The position numbers were made by a program, and so were the translations under genes. The notes beneath the pieces are model-generated. The model saw only the letters and a program-made list of their open reading frames with translations, was not told the origin of the DNA and searched no databases. Shown here piece by piece: positions 1 to 5,212 of a stretch of 6,284 nucleotides of DNA. The stretch covers positions 1-6,284 of the forward strand of contig CAYVHB010000070.1 in NCBI GenBank assembly GCA_964450865.1, read 5' to 3'. Position 1 is the stretch's first letter, and each line of letters opens with the position of its first letter. This DNA comes from CAYVHB01 sp964450865 (GTDB taxonomy: Bacteria > Bacillota > Clostridia > Saccharofermentanales > UBA5734).

Positions 1-136
1 CCGGATGATTTGCGGGTCAAATAACGAGTTCAAGATGTGATTCTTTTACGCTTACTCTTATAGCAAAGGCCTGCCTTACACAGCAATGTTGATCCCCACT
101 TGCCATCGGACAACTGATGCATCTTTTTACAGCAAA

Positions 137-162
137 GGGCCGCCGGTTGATACCGGCAGCCC
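137..162. repeat. Strong inverted repeat (hairpin)
   Basis: GGGC at 137-140 pairs with GCCC at 159-162, and GCCGGT at 142-147 pairs with ACCGGC at 152-157, around a 4-nt loop TGAT. The single C/A mismatch (141/158) becomes a U-G wobble if the minus strand is transcribed. Read on the minus strand the stem is followed by only three Ts, so it is at best a weak intrinsic terminator for a leftward transcript. No leftward gene is visible to its right. Confidence 0.5.
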
Positions 163-171
163 CTCGATCTT

Positions 172-223
172 CTGGTGCAATAGACTGGTGCAGTCGACTG
201 GTGCAATAAACTGGGTGCAATTC
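172..223. repeat. 13-bp tandem repeat, about 4 units
   Basis: Units begin at 172, 185, 198 and 211 and share CTGGTGCA followed by a variable AATAGA, GTCGA or AATAAA tail. The first three units are exactly 13 bp. The fourth has an extra G (CTGGGTGCAATTC). No open frame gives it a coding role. The period is a little more than one helical turn, so it could be a reiterated protein-binding site, but simple slippage duplication explains it equally well. Confidence 0.75.
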
Positions 224-402
224 AATTTCAGGTAAACTACAACGCGGCCATGCCAGATGATCAGGTCATTCGCCCCAATATATTCAAACAGCAAGTATTA
301 GCTGAATCAGCAAGGCTTGGGTCAGTTAAGCTTGGGTTTGAATACCTGATCTTCGAGCACACCGTATTGTGCCTGTATTTTATGTCTGGACCTCTCTATA
401 TA

Positions 403-446
403 AAGCAAAGGCTGGAACTGTTCAGCCAGTCCAGGCTGCTTTGCTT
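403..446. repeat. Imperfect 44-nt inverted repeat
   Basis: AAGCAAAG at 403-410 is the exact reverse complement of CTTTGCTT at 439-446. Inside it CTGGA (412-416) pairs with TCCAG (430-434), leaving a 13-nt apical loop and a 4-nt internal bulge. No T-run follows on the plus strand. It could be a structured RNA or a cruciform-prone site. No gene flanks it within 400 bp on either side. Confidence 0.45.
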
Positions 447-704
447 GTCAATCAATGATTTCGGCCATATATGACAGCATGATCGGTTATACGTGACTAT
501 GATCTATATGCATGACTGGAACGATGCGCAAGCATATCGTGCAGCCTGATCAGATCCATTCATGAGGGCCTGACCGGTCATCTGGCCAGTCCAGTGAAAT
601 ACGCAATGGCTCATTGATAAACACACGGAAGACGCAAATACAAAAAGAAACAGTGCCAGATGGCTGGTTACGGAGTACTTTCAAGCGAGTATATATGAAA
701 ACAA

Positions 705-748
705 GTTGTCCTTGATGGTCTTCATTGTTGTCCTTGATGCTCCTCATT
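705..748. repeat. 22-bp tandem duplication
   Basis: Two adjacent 22-bp units, 705-726 and 727-748, both begin GTTGTCCTTGATG and end CATT. They match at 20 of 22 positions. This is a recent-looking tandem duplication in non-coding sequence. It is followed immediately by another, unrelated tandem pair at 753-779. Confidence 0.8.
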
Positions 749-752
749 ATAA

Positions 753-779
753 ACGGTCAACAGGCACGGGTCAACAGAA
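753..779. repeat. 13/14-bp tandem duplication
   Basis: ACGGTCAACAGGC (753-765) is followed directly by ACGGGTCAACAGAA (766-779). The shared core GGTCAACAG occurs at 755-763 and 769-777, 14 bp apart. It lies about 155 bp upstream of the deacetylase promoter, so a direct role in that promoter is doubtful. Confidence 0.65.
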
Positions 780-919
780 CTCCGCTACCAAAATGCAAGT
801 ATAAAACAACTTCATGCATTTCAACAAAATCCACATATTAAACCAAGGATATTTCAGTACATCATATACACGTCTCGCAAAACATGAAATTTCCATTAAC
901 AATTCATGCAAATTATATC

Positions 920-970
920 GCTTACCCATTTTTTGACAATTGCTTACCTGAAGTGGGATAATAGAAGTGG
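920..970. promoter_or_regulatory. Candidate operator: two direct-repeat pairs bracketing the promoter
   Basis: GCTTACC occurs at 920-926 and 942-948, 22 bp apart, one copy on each side of the -35 box and on about the same helical face. A second pair, GAAGTGG, occurs at 950-956 and 964-970, 14 bp apart, on either side of the -10 box. Direct repeats spaced by about two helical turns around a core promoter are typical of dimeric response-regulator sites. The identification is inference, and the repeats are short enough to be chance. Confidence 0.35.
933..962 (+). promoter_or_regulatory. Sigma-A/sigma-70-type promoter of the deacetylase gene
   Basis: A perfect -35 box TTGACA (933-938) is followed after 18 bp by GATAAT (957-962), five of six matches to the -10 consensus. 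TGG directly before the -10 box supplies an extended -10 element (TGnTATAAT-like). Transcription should start near 969, giving a leader of roughly 54 nt before the start codon at 1023. This is the clearest promoter in the window and probably also serves azlC and azlD downstream. Confidence 0.75.
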
Positions 971-1008
971 TAAATCTGTTGCATATGATGCACCAGGTCT
1001 ATTCAGAT

Positions 1009-1014
1009 AAGGGG
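1009..1014 (+). promoter_or_regulatory. Ribosome binding site of the deacetylase
   Basis: AAGGGG lies 8 nt upstream of the ATG at 1023. It supports that start codon over any internal methionine and keeps the complete signal peptide in the protein. Confidence 0.8.
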
Positions 1015-1022
1015 ATGATTGT

Positions 1023-1730
1023 ATGAACAAACAAAGCCGCGGCCTGCAGGTGGCAATCGCCTTGATCCTCGTGCTGTTGCTGGGAGTCTTCCTGCCAGTT
1101 CGGGTCGAAGCTGCTGCCGCCTCCATTAAAATCAGCAAAGTTGCCACTACCGAAAAGCTGATCGCCCTGACCTTCGATGATGGTTGCTCCCTCAGCCTGG
1201 TCCGGCCGATCCTGAAACTGCTGACCGATCACGGCGTCAAATGTACCTTTTTCCCGACCGGCCAGCAGGCCAAAAACAACCCCAGCGGGATCAAAGCCAT
1301 CATCGCCCAGGGCAGCGAGATCGGCAACCATTCGTACTCACACCCCGATTTCACCGATCTGTCAGCCGCCAAAACGAAAACCGAAATCGTCAAGACTGAG
1401 AACGTGATCCGCAACATCACGGGCAAGGCGCCCAAGAAGCTGTTTCGCCCACCTTATGGCAGCTGCAATACAACCGTCCTGAAAAGAGTTGGCGCTTTGG
1501 GCTATCGCTATACCATTACCTGGAGCATTGACACCAATGACTGGCGCGGCCGCTCAGCCGCCGCGATCAAGAGCACCGTCCTCAATAATGCCAAGCCGGG
1601 CAGCATCGTCCTGATGCACGTTGGCGGCGGCGCCAAGCATACCACCGAGGCGCTGCATGGCATCATCAATAGCTTGCAAAGCAAGGGCTACAAACTGGTC
1701 ACAGTCTCGCGACTGCTGAAAGAACGATAA
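1023..1730 (+). CDS. Secreted polysaccharide deacetylase (NodB domain, CE4)
   Basis: Predicted exported metal-dependent deacetylase that removes N-acetyl (or O-acetyl) groups from a wall or extracellular glycan. The 235-residue protein starts with a signal sequence: Lys3 and Arg6, a hydrophobic core at about 9-25, and a likely signal peptidase I site near the alanine run at 30-33. There is no lipobox cysteine. The NodB domain fills the rest. TFDDG is at 50-54 (Asp52 catalytic base, Asp53 metal ligand), and HSYSH at 103-107 gives metal ligands His103 and His107. RPPYG is at 142-146, DTNDW at 170-174, and VLMH at 196-199 has catalytic His199. All five CE4 motifs are present, so it should be active. 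Size and order resemble the Bacillus PdaA/PdaB group, but peptidoglycan versus chitin-like substrate cannot be decided from sequence. It is preceded by its own promoter, and azlC starts 57 bp after it. Confidence 0.92.
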   Translation: MNKQSRGLQVAIALILVLLLGVFLPVRVEAAAASIKISKVATTEKLIALTFDDGCSLSLVRPILKLLTDHGVKCTFFPTGQQAKNNPSGIKAIIAQGSEIGNHSYSHPDFTDLSAAKTKTEIVKTENVIRNITGKAPKKLFRPPYGSCNTTVLKRVGALGYRYTITWSIDTNDWRGRSAAAIKSTVLNNAKPGSIVLMHVGGGAKHTTEALHGIINSLQSKGYKLVTVSRLLKER

Positions 1731-1738
1731 CAAACAAC

Positions 1739-1772
1739 CGCAGGCGGGGCAATCCAAATCCATCCGCTTGCG
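1739..1772 (+). terminator. Hairpin between the deacetylase and azlC (weak or no terminator)
   Basis: CGCAGGCGG (1739-1747) pairs with CCGCTTGCG (1764-1772) with one G-U wobble, giving a 9-bp stem around a 16-nt loop. It begins 9 nt after the deacetylase stop codon. The following bases are CAAAGGA, with no T-run, so it does not look like a classical intrinsic terminator. It could protect the 3' end of the upstream message or reduce, rather than stop, read-through. The azlC ribosome binding site (AAAGGA, 1774-1779) starts immediately after the stem, so folding could affect azlC translation. Confidence 0.4.
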
Positions 1773-1787
1773 CAAAGGACACGAAGC

Positions 1788-2534
1788 ATGCGTGACAATC
1801 TATCCCAATGGCAACGCGGCCTGCACGATGGAATTCCAATCTGTCTGGGTTATATCGCCGTTTCATTCACCTTTGGGGTCATGGCCAGACAATCTGGCCT
1901 GACCCCTTTTCAGGCCGTGCTGATGTCAGCCACGAATCTGACATCAGCCGGACAATTCGCTGCCCTGAGCCTGATCAGTTCAGCCGGCAGTTATCTGGAA
2001 ATGGCAATAGCCCAGTTCGTGATCAACATCCGATATAGCCTGATGTCCAGTGCCCTATCCCAGAAAATCGCCGCCCAGACACCTTTTTATCACCGTTTTG
2101 GCATCGCCGCCGGCATAACCGACGAAATTTTCGGCGTATCGGTACTCAGGGAAGGCCGGTTGCAGCCCTTTTATCAATACGGCCTGATCAGCATCAGTGT
2201 GCCGGGATGGGTTCTGGGCACCTGGCTGGGAACCATCTCCGGCGACATATTACCGGCCCGGATAATCAGCGCCCTAAGTGTCGCATTATATGGCATGTTC
2301 CTGGCCGTGATTATTCCGCCGGCCAGAGGCAATAAAGTCCTGACTGGTGTCATCGGCCTGTCGATGCTCCTGAGCCTGGCCCTGACCAGGCTGCCCTACC
2401 TGCGCCAGATCTCACCCGGCATGCGAATCATCCTGCTGACTGTGCTGATCGCGGCTGTAGCCGCCTGGAAATTCCCGGTCATCACACCCGGACCAAAAGA
2501 ACGGGCCAGAACGGATCCCGCAGACTATACCTGA
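1788..2534 (+). CDS. azlC: AzlC family branched-chain amino acid exporter, large subunit
   Basis: Predicted large membrane subunit of a two-part exporter for branched-chain amino acids, working with AzlD; the same families are YgaZH in Escherichia coli and BrnFE in Corynebacterium. The 248-residue protein shows the AzlC pattern. The N-terminal segment GLHDGIPICLGYIAVSFTFG is at 11-30, followed by VMARQSGL, then SAGQFAAL at 53-60, NIRYSLMSSALS at 80-91 and GITDEIFGVS at 109-118. Further hydrophobic segments lie at about 132-150, 156-178, 185-200 and 212-228. The length is normal for the family. The start is supported by AAAGGA 8 nt upstream. The C-terminal tail after residue 230 is polar and ends within the repeat region shared with the azlD start. 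Unusual features are the strong hairpins in its coding sequence (1875-1910, 1919-1948, 2373-2392). Substrate is inferred from the family only. Confidence 0.9.
   Translation: MRDNLSQWQRGLHDGIPICLGYIAVSFTFGVMARQSGLTPFQAVLMSATNLTSAGQFAALSLISSAGSYLEMAIAQFVINIRYSLMSSALSQKIAAQTPFYHRFGIAAGITDEIFGVSVLREGRLQPFYQYGLISISVPGWVLGTWLGTISGDILPARIISALSVALYGMFLAVIIPPARGNKVLTGVIGLSMLLSLALTRLPYLRQISPGMRIILLTVLIAAVAAWKFPVITPGPKERARTDPADYT
1875..1910 (+). other. Terminator-like hairpin inside azlC
   Basis: GGGGTCA (1875-1881) pairs with TGACCCC (1900-1906), and GGCCAGA (1883-1889) pairs with TCTGGCC (1893-1899). Together they form 14 base pairs with one bulged T and a 3-nt loop CAA, followed immediately by TTTT (1907-1910). 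By shape this is an intrinsic terminator on the plus strand, yet it lies over codons 30-41 of azlC in an intact frame. Translating ribosomes would normally prevent it folding. It could act when translation of azlC is poor. A chance product of GGCC-rich codon use is the alternative. Confidence 0.45.
1919..1948 (+). repeat. Perfect 11-bp inverted repeat inside azlC
   Basis: GCTGATGTCAG (1919-1929) is the exact reverse complement of CTGACATCAGC (1938-1948), with an 8-nt loop. It lies 12 nt after the terminator-like hairpin at 1875-1906, in codons 44-54. No T-run follows. A third, shorter perfect stem (AGCCTGG at 2373-2379 with CCAGGCT at 2386-2392, 6-nt loop) lies later in the same gene. Confidence 0.6.
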
Positions 2535-2640
2535 ATCCGGCAGACCAACTTGTAAACTTGTGAATCCGGGAAACCATGCTTGATCCTGGCAGACCATCCT
2601 TCAAACCGGGAGACTATACATGAATCATCAGATCTATCTC
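2512..2640. repeat. Degenerate 20-bp tandem repeat across the azlC/azlD junction
   Basis: Units of 20 bp begin at 2512, 2532, 2561, 2581, 2601 and, weakly, 2621, with a 9-nt interruption at 2552-2560. Typical units are TGAATCCGGCAGACCAACTT (2532) and TGAATCCGGGAAACCATGCT (2561), which match at 15 of 20 positions. The azlC stop codon (2532-2534) and the azlD start codon (2620-2622) both fall in the array. The 16-nt word AGACTATACCTGAATC (2522-2537) recurs as AGACTATACATGAATC (2611-2626) with one change. The last full unit supplies the azlD ribosome binding site. Confidence 0.7.
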
Positions 2641-2925
2641 TATATCCTGATAATGGCCCTGGTTACCTATCTGGTCAGACTCATCCCGTTGACCCTGATG
2701 CGCCGCGAAATCCAGAATGTCTACATCCGATCATTTTTGTATTATGTACCCTATGTGACCCTCGCCGTCATGACCTTCCCGTCCATTCTGGGCGCAACAG
2801 CCAGCATCTGGTCCGGCTGGGCTGGCCTGGCCGTCGCGTTATTCCTGGCCTGGCGCAAGGCCAACTTATTCCAGGTCTCCCTCCTCGCCTGTCTGGCCGT
2901 GTTCCTCGTCGAGCTCGTCATCTGA
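2620..2925 (+). CDS. azlD: AzlD family branched-chain amino acid exporter, small subunit
   Basis: Predicted small membrane partner of AzlC. At 101 residues with four hydrophobic segments (about 5-24, 38-57, 63-79 and 84-101), it has the usual size and shape of the family. The recognisable AzlD marks are TYLVRLIPL at 16-24 and the YYVPYVTLAVMTFPS stretch at 41-55. The start at 2620 is supported by GGGAG (2608-2612) 7 nt upstream. An upstream reading of the same DNA in another frame is longer but shows no family resemblance. In many genomes azlC and azlD overlap by a few bases. Here 85 bp of degenerate repeats separate them, though strand, order and pairing are as expected for one operon. The gene ends 34 bp before the convergent zupT stop codon, with no hairpin between. 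Confidence 0.9.
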   Translation: MNHQIYLYILIMALVTYLVRLIPLTLMRREIQNVYIRSFLYYVPYVTLAVMTFPSILGATASIWSGWAGLAVALFLAWRKANLFQVSLLACLAVFLVELVI

Positions 2926-2959
2926 ATCAGAAAACCTGGCAATCCGCACCGCATCGACT

Positions 2960-3775
2960 CTAAAACAGCTGCAGGCTGATAGCCATGACAGCCATGCCGG
3001 CCATCAGGCCATATATAGCCAGATGGGGCGATCCATACTCGCGGGCTGTTGGCAGCAATTCATCGAGCGAGATAAAAACCATAATCCCGGCAACCAGGGC
3101 AAACATGATGCCCATGGTCAGCTCATTCATGATTGGCATCAGCAATAGAAACGCCAGCAAGGCCCCAACCGGCTCAGCAAAGCCAGAAAGCATCGACAGG
3201 CGGAAGGCCCGGCGGCGACTGCCAGTAGCGCAATAAACAGGAATCGCTACAGCAATGCCCTCCGGGATATTATGAATGGCAATCGCCAGGGTGATGGCCA
3301 CACCCAGCTTCGGCTGCTGCAAAGCCGCAATAAAAGTAGCAATACCCTCCGGGAAATTATGCACGGCAATCGCCAGCGCACTCATAAAGCCGATCCGCAT
3401 CAGTCTGGTATGATGTCCATCCTGGGGAAGCGGACAATTACCCATATCCTCAATATGCCGGGCTTCGTGCGGATTCTCAACCTCCGGAACAAGGTGGTCA
3501 ATCACGGCAATCAGGCCCATCCCGGCAAAAAAGGCCCCCACAGTCAGCCATGAGCCGCTGAACTTGCCCAGGGACAAAACCAGCTGCTCACGAGCCTGGG
3601 CCAGGATTTCAACAAAGGAAACATAGATCATGAACCCGGCTGAAAAGCCCAGGGCTACCGATAAAAAACGCTGGCTGGTCTTGCGTAGCAACAAAGCCAG
3701 CATACTGCCGATACCGGTCGCCAGACCAGCCAGCAAAGTCAGACTGAAAGCAAACAGAACCTGCTTAAAATCCAT
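2960..3775 (-). CDS. zupT: ZIP family metal transporter (ZupT-like)
   Basis: Predicted inner-membrane importer of zinc and possibly other divalent metals such as iron or manganese. The 271-residue protein has eight hydrophobic segments, at about 6-30, 36-60, 74-93, 126-152, 157-179, 192-213, 219-238 and 251-271. The ZIP metal-site motifs are intact: HNFPEG at 139-144 in the fourth segment and HNIPEG at 168-173 in the fifth. GFAEPVGA at 198-205 follows in the sixth. The loop between segments three and four (about 97-125) is rich in His, Glu and Asp (HEARHIED, DGHH) and fits a metal-binding loop. HNFPEGIATF is the form typical of bacterial ZupT. On the minus strand AGGGGTGATCC precedes the ATG at 3775, placing AGGGG 6 nt upstream. 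The gene is transcribed towards azlD and away from rarD. I see no convincing Zur-type operator upstream. Confidence 0.92.
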   Translation of the reverse strand: MDFKQVLFAFSLTLLAGLATGIGSMLALLLRKTSQRFLSVALGFSAGFMIYVSFVEILAQAREQLVLSLGKFSGSWLTVGAFFAGMGLIAVIDHLVPEVENPHEARHIEDMGNCPLPQDGHHTRLMRIGFMSALAIAVHNFPEGIATFIAALQQPKLGVAITLAIAIHNIPEGIAVAIPVYCATGSRRRAFRLSMLSGFAEPVGALLAFLLLMPIMNELTMGIMFALVAGIMVFISLDELLPTAREYGSPHLAIYGLMAGMAVMAISLQLF

Positions 3776-3857
3776 GGATCACCCCTACATGTTACAAAAT
3801 CATCAAGCCATAGAAAACCAGAACGCAAGGAAAATCAACATTGCAGCATCCTGATTG

Positions 3858-3903
3858 GCAATATCCCGGTCACTGCATCGGCGATATCCCGGTCACTGCT
3901 TAC
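3858..3903. repeat. 23-bp tandem duplication upstream of zupT
   Basis: Units 3858-3880 and 3881-3903 share ATATCCCGGTCACTGC exactly (3861-3876 and 3884-3899), with GGCA or GGCG before it. The second unit also pairs with what follows: TCCCGGT (3887-3893) can form a stem with ACTGGGA (3902-3908) using one G-U pair. It lies about 85-130 bp upstream of the zupT start codon, within reach of a regulator. Confidence 0.7.
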
Positions 3904-3964
3904 TGGGATTATATCATGATGAAATCAAAAACTGCAGGTCACAACTGCCGGTTCCAGTCGCAGG

Positions 3965-4076
3965 TCATAACCACTTGTCTTTTTCACCTTATGCAAGTCC
4001 GGCCAGGACCAGGTAATCATAAGGTCAGGTAGAGCGTTCATAACCACTTGCCTTTTTTCACCTTATGCAAGGCCGG
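3965..4076. repeat. 38/39-bp direct repeat pair, 73 bp apart
   Basis: Copy one (3965-4002) and copy two (4038-4076) both begin TCATAACCACTTG, continue with a T-run and CACCTTATGCAAG, and end CCGG. They differ at three positions including one extra T. Each has short complementary ends (ACTTG with CAAGT or CAAGG). ACCTTATG in copy one (3986-3993) is the reverse complement of CATAAGGT just before copy two (4018-4025), with GTCC/GGAC (3997-4000, 4006-4009) nested between. The second copy ends 43 bp before the candidate rarD -35 box. Confidence 0.8.
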
Positions 4077-4118
4077 ATGCCTGATTCCAAAAGCAGATTC
4101 TTATAGCAGATTTCATTT

Positions 4119-4147
4119 TTGACTTTTGTCCGGATAATTGGCACAAT
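4119..4147 (+). promoter_or_regulatory. Candidate rarD promoter
   Basis: TTGACT (4119-4124, five of six matches to the -35 consensus) is followed after 17 bp by CACAAT (4142-4147, four of six to the -10 consensus). Transcription would begin near 4154 and leave a long leader of about 158 nt before the start codon at 4312. The leader contains a 7-bp inverted repeat (4201-4207 with 4243-4249) but nothing I recognise as a riboswitch. A closer promoter may exist that I did not identify. Confidence 0.4.
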
Positions 4148-4311
4148 AGCGTTACCTGACAGCATCCGAACAGCAGTCCGGCCAGGATAGAACAGAAACT
4201 GCTCAGCAAAGCCAGGGCAGCCTGACCCCAAGATACCGGTAAGCTGAGCCGGCCAACCATTGGCAGCACACCCTGACTTTCTCCGCAAAACCAATCTGAC
4301 ATGAGGGAAAA

Positions 4312-5211
4312 ATGAAAAACGAAACCAGCCTGGGCATATTCTATGCAATAACCGCCTATATGATCTGGGGCATTCTACCAGTCTATTGGAAATACCTGGC
4401 CAGTGTATCGGCGCTCGAAGTACTGGCCCACCGGATCATCTGGTCCTTCTTTTTTGTCACATTCCTGATCCTGTTGCGCCGGCAATGGACCATTGTCAGG
4501 AAAATCCTCCAGGAGCGCAAACAGGTCATCTTCCTGATCTGCGCCTCAATCATGATCACAATCAACTGGGGGGTATTCATCTGGGCGATCCAGGCCGATC
4601 ACATTCTCGATTCAAGCCTCGGTTACTACATCAATCCCCTGATCGCCGTCCTGTTCGGGGTCCTGTTCTTCAAAGAAAAACTAAACCGCTGGCAGCTGAT
4701 CGCCATACTCCTCGCCCTGACTGGCGTTGCCATCCTCATCATTCAGTTTGGCCAGGTGCCCTGGATCGCCCTGATCCTGGCTATCACCTTTGCCATCTAC
4801 GGGGCTCTGAAAAAAGCCATCCAGGCCCCCTCGATCATTAGCCTGGCCCTGGAAACAGCAATCATCCTCCCCATTGCCCTTGGTTTCGTCTTTTTCCGCC
4901 AGGCTAACGGCAACGGCGCCCTTGGTCAATCATCAATATTTGCAACCATACTCCTGCTCGGTGCCGGCATCGTAACCGCCACCCCCCTCCTGCTGTTTGC
5001 CGAAGGCGCCCAGCGCATCCCCCTGTCCACGCTCGGCTTCACCCAGTACATCGCCCCTACCATGATGTTTCTCCTCGGCGTCTTCGTCTATCACGAAAAA
5101 TTCAAGCTGACCAACGCTATCAGCTTCGGCTTCATCTGGCTGGCCCTGGCCGTCTACTCCCTGTCCCAATTCAACATACTCCGACAAAACAAACTGGCCA
5201 ATCAAGCATGA
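4312..5211 (+). CDS. rarD: RarD-type EamA/DMT family permease
   Basis: Inner-membrane transporter of the drug/metabolite superfamily. RarD proteins are often labelled chloramphenicol-sensitive protein, but their natural substrate is not settled. The 299-residue protein has about ten hydrophobic segments (near 8-27, 37-55, 72-92, 103-121, 127-146, 150-167, 177-195, 211-231, 241-260 and 269-287). RarD signatures are clear: WGILPVYWKYL at 19-29, EVLAHRIIWS at 36-45, NWGVFIWA at 85-92, SLGYYINPL at 102-110, YGALKK at 163-168, LET at 180-182, TATPLLLFAEGAQRIPLST at 222-240 and GFTQYIAPTMMFLLGV at 242-257. The length is normal for the family. GAGGG (4303-4307) lies 4-5 nt from the ATG, a slightly tight spacing. 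The tocopherol-cyclase-like gene follows 121 bp downstream on the same strand. Substrate and any resistance role are unproven. Confidence 0.93.
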   Translation: MKNETSLGIFYAITAYMIWGILPVYWKYLASVSALEVLAHRIIWSFFFVTFLILLRRQWTIVRKILQERKQVIFLICASIMITINWGVFIWAIQADHILDSSLGYYINPLIAVLFGVLFFKEKLNRWQLIAILLALTGVAILIIQFGQVPWIALILAITFAIYGALKKAIQAPSIISLALETAIILPIALGFVFFRQANGNGALGQSSIFATILLLGAGIVTATPLLLFAEGAQRIPLSTLGFTQYIAPTMMFLLGVFVYHEKFKLTNAISFGFIWLALAVYSLSQFNILRQNKLANQA

Positions 5212-5212
5212 A

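Larger units (their letters stand above)
1..932. other. Gene-poor, repeat-bearing region
   Basis: I find no supportable gene here. The open frames present are short (up to about 75 codons), lack good ribosome binding sites and resemble no family I recognise. The base composition is visibly more AT-rich than the genes to the right. The stretch contains several inverted repeats (137-162, 403-446, 521-540), perfect palindromes (546-553, 571-580, 582-589) and short direct repeats (13-bp units at 172-223, a 15-bp-spaced GCTTGGGT pair at 315-322 and 330-337, 22-bp units at 705-748, 13/14-bp units at 753-779). It may be a long regulatory or decayed intergenic region. An unrecognised small RNA cannot be excluded by eye. 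Confidence 0.6.
3776..4311. other. Divergent zupT/rarD spacer, repeat-rich
   Basis: This 536-bp gap between two divergent genes contains no convincing gene. It holds a 23-bp tandem pair (3858-3903), a 12-bp near-repeat (GCAGGTCACAAC at 3934-3945, GCAGGTCATAAC at 3960-3971) and a 38/39-bp direct repeat pair (3965-4002, 4038-4076). An 8-bp inverted repeat (3986-3993, 4018-4025) and AGTCCGGCCAGGA at 3996-4008 and 4175-4187 are also present. A further 7-bp inverted repeat (GCTCAGC 4201-4207, GCTGAGC 4243-4249) lies in the likely rarD leader. The regulatory sites of both genes must lie here. I could identify a plausible promoter only for rarD. For zupT no -35/-10 pair stands out. Confidence 0.6.

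Noticed and set aside
250..474. 74-codon plus-strand frame in the left region
   Set aside because: It has no Shine-Dalgarno sequence before 250, overlaps the large hairpin at 403-446, and the product matches nothing recognisable.
172..748. CRISPR array suggested by the repeats in the left region
   Set aside because: Repeats are directly adjacent without unique spacers, are too short (13-22 bp), differ in sequence from place to place, and no cas gene is present.
2926..2959. Bidirectional terminator between the convergent azlD and zupT genes
   Set aside because: Only a very short inverted TCTGA/TCAGA at the azlD stop is present, and no stable stem or T-run could be found in the 34-bp gap.
2580..2963. 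127-codon plus-strand frame overlapping azlD
   Set aside because: It is a shadow of azlD. The product is rich in Pro, Arg and His with no family resemblance, whereas the overlapping frame is a clear AzlD.
3858..4076. Insertion sequence or transposon remnant in the zupT/rarD spacer
   Set aside because: The repeats are direct rather than terminal inverted, no transposase fragment is found in any frame, and no target-site duplication is evident.
4063..4302. Hydrophobic minus-strand open frame (79 codons) in the zupT/rarD spacer, possibly a small membrane protein
   Set aside because: The start at 4302 has no ribosome binding site. An internal start at 4260 has only a weak AGGGTG. The frame covers the candidate rarD promoter and the second large repeat, and the protein resembles no family I recognise.
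4154..4311. Riboswitch in the long rarD leader
   Set aside because: Only one 7-bp inverted repeat was found, with no recognisable conserved core of any known riboswitch class.
4301..4315. Tiny frame ATG AGG GAA AAA TGA whose stop overlaps the rarD start
   Set aside because: It has no ribosome binding site of its own, and its second codon region is simply the rarD Shine-Dalgarno sequence. A chance overlap is the simpler explanation.
4386..4841. 151-codon plus-strand frame inside rarD
   Set aside because: It is a frame shadow of an unmistakable RarD protein, with a composition biased to His, Pro and Arg, and it lacks a start signal.
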